Origin: Owenia fusiformis
Taxonomy: Eukaryota; Annelida; Polychaeta; Sabellida; Oweniidae
DNA: 64,000 nucleotides
Assembly (NCBI GenBank): GCA_903813345.2
Contig: CAIIXF020000005.1
Coordinates: forward strand, 37,639,375-37,703,374
Direction: 5' to 3'
The notes beneath the pieces were generated by a model. It was not told the origin of the DNA. It saw only the letters and a program-made list of their open reading frames with translations, and did no database searches. Made by a program: the position numbers and the translations under genes. This document shows, piece by piece, positions 1 to 10,810 of the stretch; the first letter of the stretch is position 1, and each line of letters begins with the position of its first letter.

Positions 1-431
1 TCAAGCTTCTATGCAAAGATATAAATTACAAAAACAGATCTAATCAGATTAATTTTCCGGGGATGATGCGGTTATCCCCATTATAACATAGTACACTCAT
101 AAACCATACAAATGTACATAGGCAAATCCTATTTCCTGCTGATGTATTGTACCTATACTGATGATAGTTTATGCACTTTGTTAGGACGTAAAATATGTCC
201 TGATTGGGCCATTACAATAGGCTTCCGATAAAAGTAAATTGCTCAAAGCACAAGAAGAAAAACACTCTATAATATTACATTTACAAAAATAGTTTGAGGA
301 GCAAAGCCTAAGCAGATGATATACTTTGTGTTATATGTACAGTACTGGTCAATTAATAAGGGGTACGTATTTATGATTACTGAAAACTTTTGCATGTTTA
401 TCATTCCCTAACATTTGACTACGTCATCATA

Positions 432-530
432 TATTGCGCAGATCTATACGTCCATAAGAGTGATATTCTAACGTATGGACGTACGATTTATAAGAATATC
501 ACACTTATGGACGTATAGAGCTGCGCAATA
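432..530. repeat. Short palindromic (foldback) repeat
   Basis: Two arms of about 38 bp (432-469 and 493-530) are near-perfect reverse complements. Both outer ends read TATTGCGCAG, and the arms share CTATACGTCCATAAG. A 23-bp loop contains a further copy of the ACGTATGGACGTA core. The size and hairpin shape fit a miniature inverted-repeat element, but I could not settle a target duplication. A GC-rich stretch with a C11 run follows at 540-590 and may belong to the same insertion. Confidence 0.7.
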
Positions 531-2930
531 AATGTGGCGTTGGGGGTTTCGCTCGAACCCCCTGAACACCGCCACCCCCCCCCCGACTACGGGTCTTGTT
601 AGTTGAGTAACAATAGTTATAGATGATCAGTCAGGTAGCGCTAAGCAGGATGTTTTTTATAAGGACATAACGTATATTACAACTGGGACTCATATCATTA
701 ATTTATATAGAAAAGGATATAAGTTGTGAGATGCAGATCGCCCCTTGGCCACATTATTAATATCTTCTCTATGGGTAACTGCCCGCGAAATTATTAATTA
801 TTTTGGGTCAAGGGTATTACAAATTGGATCCTACTATTGTAATTGACCAATGTTATTAGTCAGCCTACGACGTCCGACATTTAATTTGGTAAATCTGCGT
901 TATGTTACTGATCCAGCAGGATAGTTCATTTAGATGCAAATGATTGTGTCAAATTAATAGACAAATTTTTATTTTATAAGATGATATACGGAAAGGGTGA
1001 GATGTCTGTGTTCTATCTTGATATTGGCAGGAGGCTTTACATTATTTACTGGGATAAAATTATTTCTCGTTGGATCCTCTTGTTTACTGCTCTATGTAGA
1101 GTCATGATCTTGATTCTCCTATATTCTCTTGAAGAATATATTGCATAATCAGAGGAGGAAATATCCCATGATTCATTAGAGGTCAATTTTTATATGAAGA
1201 TATTTTCATCTGTAAATTATGAGATCATTCCTCCTATAGAGTTGTATTGCATAACGGGTCGAAGTACTTCACATTTTTCTTGCAAAACAATAAATAAAAC
1301 CATCGTAAAACCAACGTTAGGGATAAGTCATAATCTACAGTAAAAACCCCCCATTAAAGGCACATAAATTCTAAGCGATTAGACATTCATTCAGATAAAA
1401 GCGAGACTCCCATTACCATTTGTGAAATCCTGCAGAATGTCTTATCTCACATTAAAGATGAAACGGTAAATGATATAAAGAAATGGCAAACATTGACTTT
1501 GAGGAATACGAGTTGGGAAAAATCAACGGTGCAGACTTCCTCTTGTTTGAGAACTGCATGTAAATTTCCAGCCACTGACGATTAGAGTTATTGAAATAAA
1601 TAGAATCCTTCAGCAGCTCGTGGAGAGTTCTAACAAAGCATTTGTGATTAAGTATCATGAAAATAAAATCCACTTTAATCTCTGTTCTTATGAGACTTTG
1701 CCTAAGAGCTGTTATTTTCCTTAGAGTGCCTTTGACGGGACTTATCAAAGCTGTCAACCTTATACAAACCCAAATTATGGTAATTATTTTTCAAAGTCCG
1801 TCCAGGCAGGCTTTTTAACTTGATATTGTCATTCGGAATCTGCGACTGAATGAGTGGGGGCAAGGAATTAGTGTTAAGTTCTACAATGATTTGTGAAGTG
1901 AGGGGTATTTTAATTTGTTCTTCAACATGTATTGTTATGAGTTCAGAAGGAAGGAATCAAATGTACCATCCGATGGTCAAAGACAGTGGTTTTGGATTGC
2001 GATATTGTTTGTGAATGAACAGGAAGGAGCTTTTTTATTTGGATATAGTTTGAGTTTTCACTTTTGTGATTGTTCGTTCTTTGAAACATATGTCATTGTA
2101 AAGCTTTTCCATGTCGGCACCTGCGTTTGACGGTGTTAAAAACCGCTGGTTTTACCGGTAGAATATAATTTCAATAACCCGGGTAGATTTTGCAGTATTT
2201 TTTTCTCATTGATATTCTCAAAAACTGAAGTGAAAATAGACTTTAGAAATATTAATAGGTTTGGTCCGATAGTTTTAAAGGGGGTTTCTGTGTTGGTGAA
2301 AATGTTTCTAGTAGGCGTGAAACGGGATTGACGGTATCTGGGTATGCTTATGAAGCAATTACAATGGACCATGGCACATCACTGATAAACAAGGGCTCTA
2401 GTAATGGTACTGATAAATCAGATGAAAAGGAGAGCTAATTTCCATCCATTAGTATTAACTGATATGATTCGTTAGAATCCCACATTATAGTACATATTAA
2501 GGACTGGTTTTGGTTATAGAGCTTTGACTATGCATTATTCAAAATAATGGATTAAATCACACGATACATACTGCATACATCACTGGTCAGTATCAAGATG
2601 CTAAAACGGCCGTTACCTTCTCATCTAAGATGGTGGACGAAAAGTGTCGATTTCGATATTTTTGTAATTGATCATTTATTTACTTTATAATTGATGTAAT
2701 GTTTTGATATTTGAACTTGATAAGCCTTGTACCGGTATATCATGGAAACTTTGGAGTATGACAATTAGTTCTTGAATCATACAGGGGCGCCATGATTCAA
2801 CTATATGTTACACCGCTTAGGGAAGGTAACTGAGATTCTGATTTTGCAAATGATACGATAACTGATCTGTGGTGATGCAGTAACGATGAGAGTTTATAAT
2901 GGAAGGCCAGTTCACAAAGCAAAACCTGAT
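531..2930. other. No gene recognised
   Basis: AT-rich DNA with short open frames only (101 codons or fewer). None shows a recognisable domain, a convincing codon bias or flanking splice sites that I could support. A poly-C run lies near 576-586. Confidence 0.5.
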
Positions 2931-2935
2931 ATATC

Positions 2936-3060
2936 ATCAATTTTCGACTTATTGTAATTAAGCCAAAAAATTGAGAAAATCTATAGGTATTGGAAATAAA
3001 GTCAAATTACGTTTCCATCAATAGTACAAGTATTTTCATCGCAAGTTAAGTAAATAACAT
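2936..3060 (-). repeat. Dispersed repeat segment shared with the 8.5 kb element
   Basis: About 125 bp here is the reverse complement of 8484-8604. Shared stretches include TGATGGAAACGTAA, TTGACTTTATTT and CAATTACAATAGGTCGAAAA, with substitutions and small indels. It is therefore a fragment of the same transposon family as the 1.27 kb TIR element at 8265-9533. I found no element ends around this copy. Confidence 0.65.
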
Positions 3061-3109
3061 TTCAAAGGTAAAGAGGCTTTAACACGTAGTTCAATAGGGG
3101 AGTTAAGGT

Positions 3110-3146
3110 GGCCAAACCCCGGGGGCCAAACTTATGGAGAGGAGTG
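3110..3146. mobile_element. Solo end of the CACTCC MITE family
   Basis: GCCAAACTTATGGAGAGGAG followed by TGTA matches the right terminus of the small MITE family seen complete at 28545-28766 and 55110-55317. No matching left end was found upstream, so this is a truncated copy or a fragment. Confidence 0.5.
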
Positions 3147-3319
3147 TAAGTTTAATCATGTTAAAATTTTGACATTATTGCTTGATAACTAGTCGAATCA
3201 ATAAATGCTTCACAAATACGTGTCTTTTGTATTTAGTAAACCAAAGTAGAAAACAAGGCATTTAACATGACAAAGTATCACTTTAGATTAGAATCCAAAA
3301 ATGAATTCAAAAAATCTAA

Positions 3320-3412
3320 ATTTTGACTATTCGAAGGTCATCGAAGGTCAACCAATGGTCAAATCTGAAATCTTTTGGAAAAATGGTCAGTTTGAAGCAA
3401 GTTGACCTTTAT
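3320..3412 (-). repeat. Dispersed repeat with AGGTCA half-sites
   Basis: This segment is related in reverse complement to 48880-48995: shared words include CAACTTGCTTC, TGACCATTTTT, TCAGATTTGACC and GACCTTCGATGACCTT. It contains AGGTCA at 3335-3340 and 3345-3350, a direct repeat with a 4-bp spacer, plus TGGTCA at 3356-3361. AGGTCA direct repeats with 4-bp spacing (DR4) are the classic layout bound by several nuclear receptor heterodimers. Binding here is inference only. Confidence 0.55.
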
Positions 3413-4619
3413 CCTTTTTTATATCTTCAAAGTCCGCTTATTTGTATTGGAAGAATGTGTTGGAGCGATAAAACATGTTTATATAATATTGACAGAGAAA
3501 AACTTAAGTCAGTCTAAACAGTACCTATTAAGTCATTTGAAGTTGTGAAAAATTGTTACAGACGGCGACTACCGAACGCCGTTAACCAACTTCCGAATAC
3601 CGTCCACAGAACAGCTTCTGGTGGTGACATTACAGGAGAAAATGAGAGCGACCCTTTGCAGCCGTTTTGAAAAAGGACGTTCAAAACGTGTGCATAAAAT
3701 ATATTTCTTGAACATTTTCAAAGCACATTGAGATTGTAATAAAGACATGTTATATTATAAATGACTATTAGAACCAACCTTTTAAAACGCATATTTTTAA
3801 TAATCCCTTGGCTTAAGTCTTCTGGTTCATTTGATATGCAATATGAATATGTTCTTTTTTATTAGACTCGGACTTGATACCGAAAGAATTAATGTAATCC
3901 TCTTCCAGAATAAAGTATTATACTAAAACATATTGATTCATATTTCTGTTATTGACAACAAGTTCATACTAATTTTAATCACTGGCGGATCCATGGGGCT
4001 TAACCCCCCTAGGACGGGTGCAGAATAAAATTTGGGGCCCTGAAATTTTGCAGGCCTTTTTAGGCATTACTTAGCCTTTTGAGGCTTTATTCTTAACTTA
4101 AGACCAAGTTATGAAAAATGAACCTTTAATGTTCAAAATTTGTCAAATTTTTGGTTTGAGGGGCAATTTTTCTGACTTAAATGTGCCCCTCCGCCCTTGT
4201 TTCATGTGTTAGCTTCCAGTCCCCCACTGTTAATTACTTAATTAGTATACTAGATAGTATACTGAGGGGCAAACTGAAGAAACTGGACCCAGACGTATAA
4301 GGACTACATCATGATCAGTTAGATTGAAATTAAGATTATGATCGATTGCCATCACAAGGGATTCAACAAATCAAGCCGGATAATTTGGTGCTATGTACAT
4401 TATTTTGTTCTACAAGCTGCAATCAGTTGTTGTGGTTTCTGCTTCTTCATGTCATTTCTTCATTTTATTGTTTTGGCCAAGTCGAGATCAATTTTATTTT
4501 GTGTCGTGTTTGTGTCCCTTTTATGGATAAATCGATATTCACTTTGGGCGAATGGTGCAATGGTCGCCAGGTTCCTAAACCATTGAACTTTCTACTGTGT
4601 CCTTCACCTCAACATTTCA
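3413..4619. other. No gene recognised
   Basis: Mostly unique AT-rich sequence. Two overlapping frames at 4338-4630 lack recognisable domains. The phrase CTGGCGGATCCATGGGG near 3983 and a related GATCCGCCTCTG at 37490 suggest eroded repeat ends, but I could not delimit elements. Confidence 0.45.
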
Positions 4620-4855
4620 ATTTTTACTGAGCCAAAGTTGTGTTGTCTTTTGATTTACCATAAAGGTGGTATTTGCTATGATCGAGAAAGAATAGTTCTC
4701 CCAATTTTCGAGTTGCAAAACTGATATCTTCAGCTTGGCGAGGATCATAGACAGCTTCGGCCGGAGCTGGCCTTTTATCGAGTTGAACTGGAATTAAACC
4801 AAGGACCACTTGCTCTCGATAGAAGTTCTTGTGCCACTACACCATCTAACCATTA
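4620..4855 (-). mobile_element. tRNA-derived SINE candidate
   Basis: Read on the minus strand, a tRNA-like head has an A-box-like TGGTGTAGTGG (4834-4844) and, 33 bases on, a B-box-like GGTTTAATTCC (4790-4800; consensus GGTTCGANTCC, one mismatch at the invariant C). GGTCCTTGG precedes the B box, as in a tRNA T arm. A body of about 170 bp follows, ending near CAGTAAAAATTGAAATG. The body happens to be open in one frame for 61 codons; nothing suggests it is translated. I saw no clear target duplication, so this could be a tRNA pseudogene plus unrelated DNA. Confidence 0.45.
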
Positions 4856-4859
4856 AAAT

Positions 4860-6790
4860 CAATAAATATGGATGCCCAGATTCATTGAAAATAAACACAT
4901 TAATTGACGCTTTTTGATTTAGCGAAAATAGCCCGCATGGTGGATAATATCATAAGACAAAAATAAATTGACGTGACTATGAAAATGATTCTCTATAGCC
5001 GATTCTGCTTTTAAGTATTGTGTGTCATGTAAGTCTTATCTGCTGATGCAGCTTCAAACTACAATCATACAAAAGAGTGGTCGTTTGAGATCTGATTTCC
5101 TTTCTCTCGAGTCTGAATACGCTAATGGATGAAACTGTTATCTTGAATACAAGACCAAATAGCAAAAACGACATCATTTATATCATTGAAACAGTAGATT
5201 AAGCACAATGTCTCAGGTTCGATGGCATCTCACTCATGCTGTCTTGTATTAACTAATTCCCTTTCGAGATGTTCTATCCTCCATGCTTGACTGGGCACGT
5301 GACAAGATCGCTGCCCTCAATATCTATCTACTTTCTCGTTTCTTTTATTTCTTTGACGGACGGCTCTGTGAATTAGAAGATATAAATTCAAGTCAAATGC
5401 CACCGAATATAAACTCTATTTGGACCCGTACAGAGCCGTTGACAGCGGTTGATTATAACTGCCAATATAACGTGTAAAGAAAATGAAAATGGTTAATTAT
5501 GAAACATTGGAAAGGTCGGGTTTCTGAAAGGAATGATGAAATTAATTCAGAAGAGAATAGTACCCGTATAAATATTCACGAAGGTTTTGAGATCAAGTTT
5601 GCATTAGTATAACACATGCATCTTTCAGATTCTCATGAAAGAAAGGTTCTCAAGTGTTATCATGGCATGTCGATATGATTAAAACAATTTTAGTACATAT
5701 CTTAATAATATTGACCACTATAAATTTTATTAAAGTTTGAAAAATTTCTTTACACGCCTGAATGCACTTGAAATCTAATTACGATAAAATACATGTTTTC
5801 CCGAAGTCACATAGTGCATCGATCCACTTCTAGGGCAAGCCAGTGAACAGATGTACGAAAGAATGAATGCAAGAATCAAAGACGACGTATTACCATTAAA
5901 TGGAAAGTATCTTTATTGATACATTAATTAAACTAGTTAAAGAAAACACTAAGGAAACACTAAGGTAAGCACGAGTGTGATTAACACAGAGCCAAAGATC
6001 AATACCCTCGATGATATTTATATTGATACAGATGTGAATTCAACTGTTTGCCATTCGTACTTGTTACGATCTAGAATTGGATGTCAAACCAACCGATCAA
6101 AATCCAATATGTTTTGGAAAGAGTATCCAATGTTTAACGCAAAGTTAATTTTTCTGTTTCCTTGGAGTGAAACTGAAATCCACCGACGACATATTCCACC
6201 AAGTGGTGTTTTCTTAACCGTCCTACACGTAGATAGATACAGATATTATTGCCCAACTAGGGGATATGAAGTATATTTTTCAGAGTGATCCATTCCAATC
6301 TATAGCTAGCACATCATCTGTAACAAATTAAACACTGTAATTCGCCAGTTTTTTTTTTGACTCAGGGTAGCTGTACTTTCCGACGTCCAAGCTGTACTTG
6401 ATCGGTAATGCTGTACTTTGCCAATTATGTTTTAAAGTAAATTACGGAGATGTGATTTTCAACAGAAACAGGTAACATTTCTAGGTCTAATTTTGAGTTT
6501 TAATCGGATGATTAATTATTTCAGTTTGCTTTTTCGCAGATAACATACACACTGTGTTTTTGAGATGAGCTCATACTTTCAGGAATTATTGGCAACTTCA
6601 ACATTTTCTGACATATGCAAGTAGTATATTGGTATAACATTATGTTTTTTAATCGTCATTAAGAAACAAAAACAGGCTGCAGAGCCTTTTATTAGAACTA
6701 TGCACAAATGCTAATTTATTCAAAGTCTCATTCACATAGGATACATTAATCGATTCATTAAAACACATGTGAGCAAATACATCTACATAA
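4860..6790. other. No gene recognised
   Basis: Unique AT-rich sequence. The longest open frame (5977-6288, plus strand, 103 codons) shows no signal peptide, membrane segment or recognisable motif and is probably chance. Confidence 0.45.
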
Positions 6791-6915
6791 ATGTATATTA
6801 TTACCACCTTGCCGGGCCAGTTCTAGGGGTTTTAGTGCTAGTTTAGAAGGCGTTCATTTTACTATATCGACCTGAGAAATGTGTGACGTCATAGTGGTGG
6901 TCCATATGGACCGGT

Positions 6916-7078
6916 GTAAAAGGGTAGGAGGTCCTATCAAATTATGGTCCTACTTTCCATTGATTTATATGGTGACCTAAATACAACTCTTTCCCTTATT
7001 ATCGTATCCACAATCAGGGCCAGTAAGGGCCTTTAAGAAAGGGGACCATAATCCCCAGGGGACCATAATTTCTTTTAC
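6916..7078. mobile_element. 163-bp nested MITE flanked by ACCGGT
   Basis: The uninterrupted right arm of the host foldback reads CCATATGGACCGGTCTAGAA on the complementary strand. In the left arm the same site is split: ACCGGT occurs at both 6910-6915 and 7079-7084, with the insert between. The insert begins GTAAAAG and ends CTTTTAC (a 7-bp inverted repeat) and contains ATTATGGTCC on both strands. Because ACCGGT is its own reverse complement, it could be a 6-bp target duplication or part of the element's termini. Confidence 0.7.
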
Positions 7079-7299
7079 ACCGGTCTAGAATATATTCTGG
7101 ACCGGCAATTTTCCCCGGGAAATTAGATATCGTTCAGTGCGTAAGATTTTCTTGCTATTTCAGCCCTGGTCGTTAACGGTGGTAATAATACTAATAACGT
7201 CATTTCTGCGAGCAATATAGTGAAATTTTGGACCTTGGGCCTCCGGCCATCGGTCCAATATTTCACTATATTGCCCTTAGAAATGACATTATTGTACTA

Positions 7300-7440
7300 A
7301 TGTATCGAGTTTCTTTGAGTCACAATCAACTTCATTGTGGTTTGGAATTGTTATATACTTATTTACTGTATGTACTTTTGCCTAATACCCTTTATTTGGG
7401 TGATGGTATAATAAACAAATTGAATTGAATTGAATTGGAT
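7300..7440 (+). mobile_element. 3' end of a truncated retroposon with AATTG tail
   Basis: Inside the loop of the foldback, a segment ends in GGGTGATGGTATAATAAAC followed by a short (AATTG)n microsatellite tail. Simple-repeat tails of this kind are typical of the 3' ends of some LINE/SINE families. The insert interrupts paired words (ATTGTACT / AGTACAAT) of the host palindrome. It has no coding capacity. Confidence 0.45.
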
Positions 7441-8264
7441 AGTAATACAGTAGAACGAATAGTACAATAACGTCATTTCTAAGGGCGATATAGTGAAATA
7501 TTGGACCAAGGGCCGAAGGCCCAAGTGAAATATTGGACCAAGGTCCATTATTTCACTATATCGCTAACGACCGTTAACGACCAGGACTGAAACAGCAAGA
7601 AAATCTTACGCATTGAATGATATTTAATTTCCCGGGGAAAATTGCCGGTCCAGAATATATTCTAGACCGGTCCATATGGACCACCACTATGACGTCACAC
7701 ATTTCTCAGGTCGATATAGTAAAATAAACGCCTTCTAAACTAGCACTAAAACCCCTAGAACTGGCCCGGCAAGGTGGTAATAATGGTGAATAGTGAGACG
7801 TTAAACACTCGGATGTTTTTTCTGATGCATTTTGTCATACTTTGGTAGTTCTCCTTTTGGTAATTGGGATTGCATATTTTTCTATATCATCCCTTTCAGT
7901 CGTTACAAAATAACATGCCATGATCTAAAAAAATTACTAAATGGCTTGCGGTCGCTTAATTTGACTCGTAGACCACTGAAAATAGAGCAACTTTGCAAAA
8001 ACGTCTACTACCTATTATCGCATGCACAGATGAGCAATATTGTAACATTTTGCATAATACACTATACTTTCTTCTACAATGTCTACACTTAAACTATCCT
8101 CCCTGATATGAAATAAAACTAGTACATTGGCCATTATTGCAATAAAACTACCATTGTAAAGACTACCTAATAAAAACCTGACAACGTTAGCGCATGTATA
8201 CGGCTAATGAACGAGAATCAAATCTCCCGTCGTAGTGGAATAGATTTCTCTAAAATATAATATA

Positions 8265-9533
8265 CCCTCTGTAAAGAAAAAAGAAAAGGTACACTGTTTT
8301 TACCAATCATATCTTTTTCATTTTTCAATTCGTTATTATCATACTAAACATTCAGAGGTATAATGGATTTAGACCAAATGGAGAAAATTTCAAGAATTTC
8401 GTAAATATGGTAAAAAGTTTAAAAGTGGAAAGGATTGAATAGAACAACAGTTGAATAGAACAACTCACAAAAATTTGAATTTTTATTTGCTAACCCTGCG
8501 ATGAAATTACTAATATTGATGGAAACGTAAATTGACTTTATTTTCAATACCTCCAAATTTTTCCAAATTTTTGCTCAATTACAATAGGTCGAAAATGGAT
8601 GATCAATTTGACGAATTTTTGAAAATCGTCATTCCCATGTAAACCAATTGGAAATGGTGGGTTCGGGGCAAATCAGATTCAGCAAAAATATGTTTTTATA
8701 GAAAATTGAATTGTCTAACTTTTTTGTACATTAAGTGTTTAGTTTACTTGGTGAATACATGAGTTACAGAGCTTCCAAGTCATTTTTGAAAATCATTTTT
8801 CGCCTCCTGTGTTATTTCAATGGGAGAGTTTTTTTGAAAAACAATTTTGACTTTAAAGACCTATCACTTTATTAAACCTGAAGAAACATATCATTTTTTG
8901 TTAAATAAAGTTTGCAAATTAAATTGCCTACCTAACTTGTATTTTTTGCAAGGACTTGGATCGATGGATTTTCTGTCAAATGTATTACATAAATGTATTA
9001 AACAATTACATCATATATAAAATATCACTAAAATATATATATAATTAACCTCAGACCGTTAACGGCCTATTATGTAGGACACTGGGGACATTACCTAAAC
9101 AGGTGATTTGTCTAAAAATCATGTTTTAAATGGGTTTTGGCACTTCCATAATTCTCTGTCATTATGTCAATGTTTATTTCAAATATGTCAGTTATGACCA
9201 GTTTGGAACAGGCTATACAATGGTATGACGCATTTAACATATATAGAAAATGATGTCCTAGGCTTTGAGGAAAATGTAAATACATTTTACACTGTATTAC
9301 AGCAAATTGTAATTTATGACGCAATTTAAAGGAAAAAGTCACATTAGTGAGTTTGTGACACAATGATAACCATTGATAACTTTTTAAAATGTTCATCTTA
9401 TTTCTTAAAATTTCCACCCCCACAAGTTATTCACAATATCTACGCCATGTGCCTCCAAGAGTTTAGTAATTATACAAAATTTTGAACATGTTATAACTGA
9501 TAAAGGACCATGCACCTTTTTCTTTACAGAGGG
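8265..9533. mobile_element. 1.27 kb TIR element (CCCTCTGTAAAG ends)
   Basis: CCCTCTGTAAAGAAAAA at 8265 is matched by its reverse complement ending at 9533, each flanked by TA (8263-8264 and 9534-9535). A TA duplication is the hallmark of Tc1/mariner-type insertion. The inverted repeat is short, about 18 bp plus a looser extension. The interior is AT-rich and without transposase motifs. A 125-bp interior segment recurs inverted at 2936-3060, so the family has at least two representatives here. Confidence 0.7.
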
Positions 9534-9535
9534 TA

Positions 9536-10030
9536 CATATTTAAGAAACATTTTTAATTGATAATACTAAATAACATAATATGTTGACTTTTTAATTTGC
9601 AGGTGATTAATTATTTCCTTTTATACAAACAAATGTTGATTGCTTAGAATATGACCTTTGCGGATAAGTAGCAATCAATGTAGTGGCTCTTATAATGTCC
9701 CGTTATGCAGAATGACACGAAAACAATGACTGATTTTAAACATTCCCCCTAAGAAAACATTCTAATTTTGATAGATTGTTTTATTATGGAGCATCAATAA
9801 TATCTAATCTCCCGTGTGCTATATTGAAAAATTACCTTAGAAAACTACAAAAAACATATGTGCACATTCATTTTAAATGGTCATCTATCTTCCGTAATGA
9901 GGAAATCGAGTAGTGAAAAATATAGGTATTGGATCCGGATCGAAGAATAAACATTTGAGATATTCCTGATAAAGATTCTTTAAGTCCCATTAGGTGAATT
10001 GCAGACAATGCCAGTGCTCTGGAATAAAAC
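9536..10030. other. No gene recognised
   Basis: Unique AT-rich DNA. No repeat boundary or coding signal seen. Confidence 0.45.
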
Positions 10031-10032
10031 TA

Positions 10033-10235
10033 CACTCCCCCCATAAGTTTGGCAACCGAAAGTATATTTTTGAACTCTTTTAGGCTGTTTGACAATTTAA
10101 AATAAATCATTAAATTTGCCATTTACCAAACTATTGTTATAAAGAGACAACATGATCCAAACATTAATAAGGTTTATCCCGGCACTTAACGAAGACCTTC
10201 TGTTGCCCCGTTGCCAAACTTATGGAGGGGAACTT
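10033..10235. mobile_element. Small MITE, CACTCC family, degenerate right end
   Basis: It starts TA-CACTCCCCCCATAAGTTTGG, continues GCAACCGAAAG, and ends near GTTGCCAAACTTATGGAGG, the inverted match. The last bases (GGAACTTG) have decayed from the expected GGAGTGTA. The interior shares TTATAAAG and words around AATAAATCAT with the copy at 55110-55317. Confidence 0.75.
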
Positions 10236-10619
10236 GTCTGTAATCAATAGACCAGGCATAGGCTCGAGTATATGGACTGTTGCAATCTCATCCAGAAAAG
10301 AAGCCATAAAATTAGCGATAAAGACTTCACTTTTTCTCATGGTTGTACTCATCAATCTTTCTATTCAACAAAAATAACTATTGATTGGTGACACTGCAAT
10401 TATATAGGTTGCAATCTCTTTTTTTATTTGCAAAATAATTTCCTTTAAGTTTTATTAGTTTGACATTATTATTAGTTTCATACTAGCAATAAGGTGTTAT
10501 TGATTTCGGAAAATGTTTTATGAGGTACAGAATGCGTGGTAAGAAATATTTCAAACTTGGGGATTGTATGAATGCCCGAATTTATATTGGCGAATGCATC
10601 AAATCAAAGGCAAGTCTCA
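10236..10619. other. No gene recognised
   Basis: AT-rich DNA with no visible coding or repeat signal. Confidence 0.4.
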
Positions 10620-10810
10620 GGCTCTTAAACGTCCATCGACGCGAACGTCAATTCTGACGTCGCGAACTACGTTCCTTGCACTCGAACCACGATTCTCACA
10701 TCGCGAACGTAAAATCTTTAGTCGCGCACCACTATTTCTTCGCTCCCGAACATACCACTCGCACCCAGAGAGCCGTGCTCGCGAACCACTTGTACATAGT
10801 GGTGCACTGT
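10620..10810. repeat. CpG-rich degenerate GCGAAC array
   Basis: A 190-bp GC- and CpG-rich patch stands out in AT-rich surroundings. CGCGAACGT or CGAAC recurs irregularly every 15-35 bp (for example 10640, 10663, 10706, 10790). Both strands are open for 70-97 codons, because CpG-rich words rarely form stops. That does not by itself suggest coding. It may be an eroded tandem repeat, or a relative of the CGTTC-rich interiors of the Harbinger-type MITEs at 17.6 and 30.6 kb. Confidence 0.45.

Larger units (their letters stand above)
6797..7784. mobile_element. Long foldback transposon with nested insertions
   Basis: The two ends are mirror images. ATTATTACCACCTTGCCGGG at 6797 pairs with its reverse complement ending at 7784, and the pairing continues inward through GACGTCA, the CCATATGG region and GTTAACG to about 7180 and 7568. 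The core is itself palindromic around AATATTTCACTATAT blocks and GGACC/GGTCC words. The left arm is interrupted by a 163-bp insertion (6916-7078) absent from the right arm, and the loop holds a retroposon tail (about 7300-7440). No transposase frame is present, so it is non-autonomous. Flanking TA-rich sequence leaves the target duplication ambiguous. Confidence 0.85.

Noticed and set aside
4624-4809. 61-codon minus-strand frame that reads like a soluble protein fragment
   Set aside because: It lies in the body of a tRNA-derived SINE candidate, and no homologous protein was recognised.
5977-6288. 103-codon plus-strand frame
   Set aside because: No motif, and length within what chance gives over 64 kb in six frames.
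7228-7548. Frames of 61-66 codons inside the foldback element
   Set aside because: They derive from palindromic sequence and the AATTG tail; both strands give similar peptides because of the inversion.
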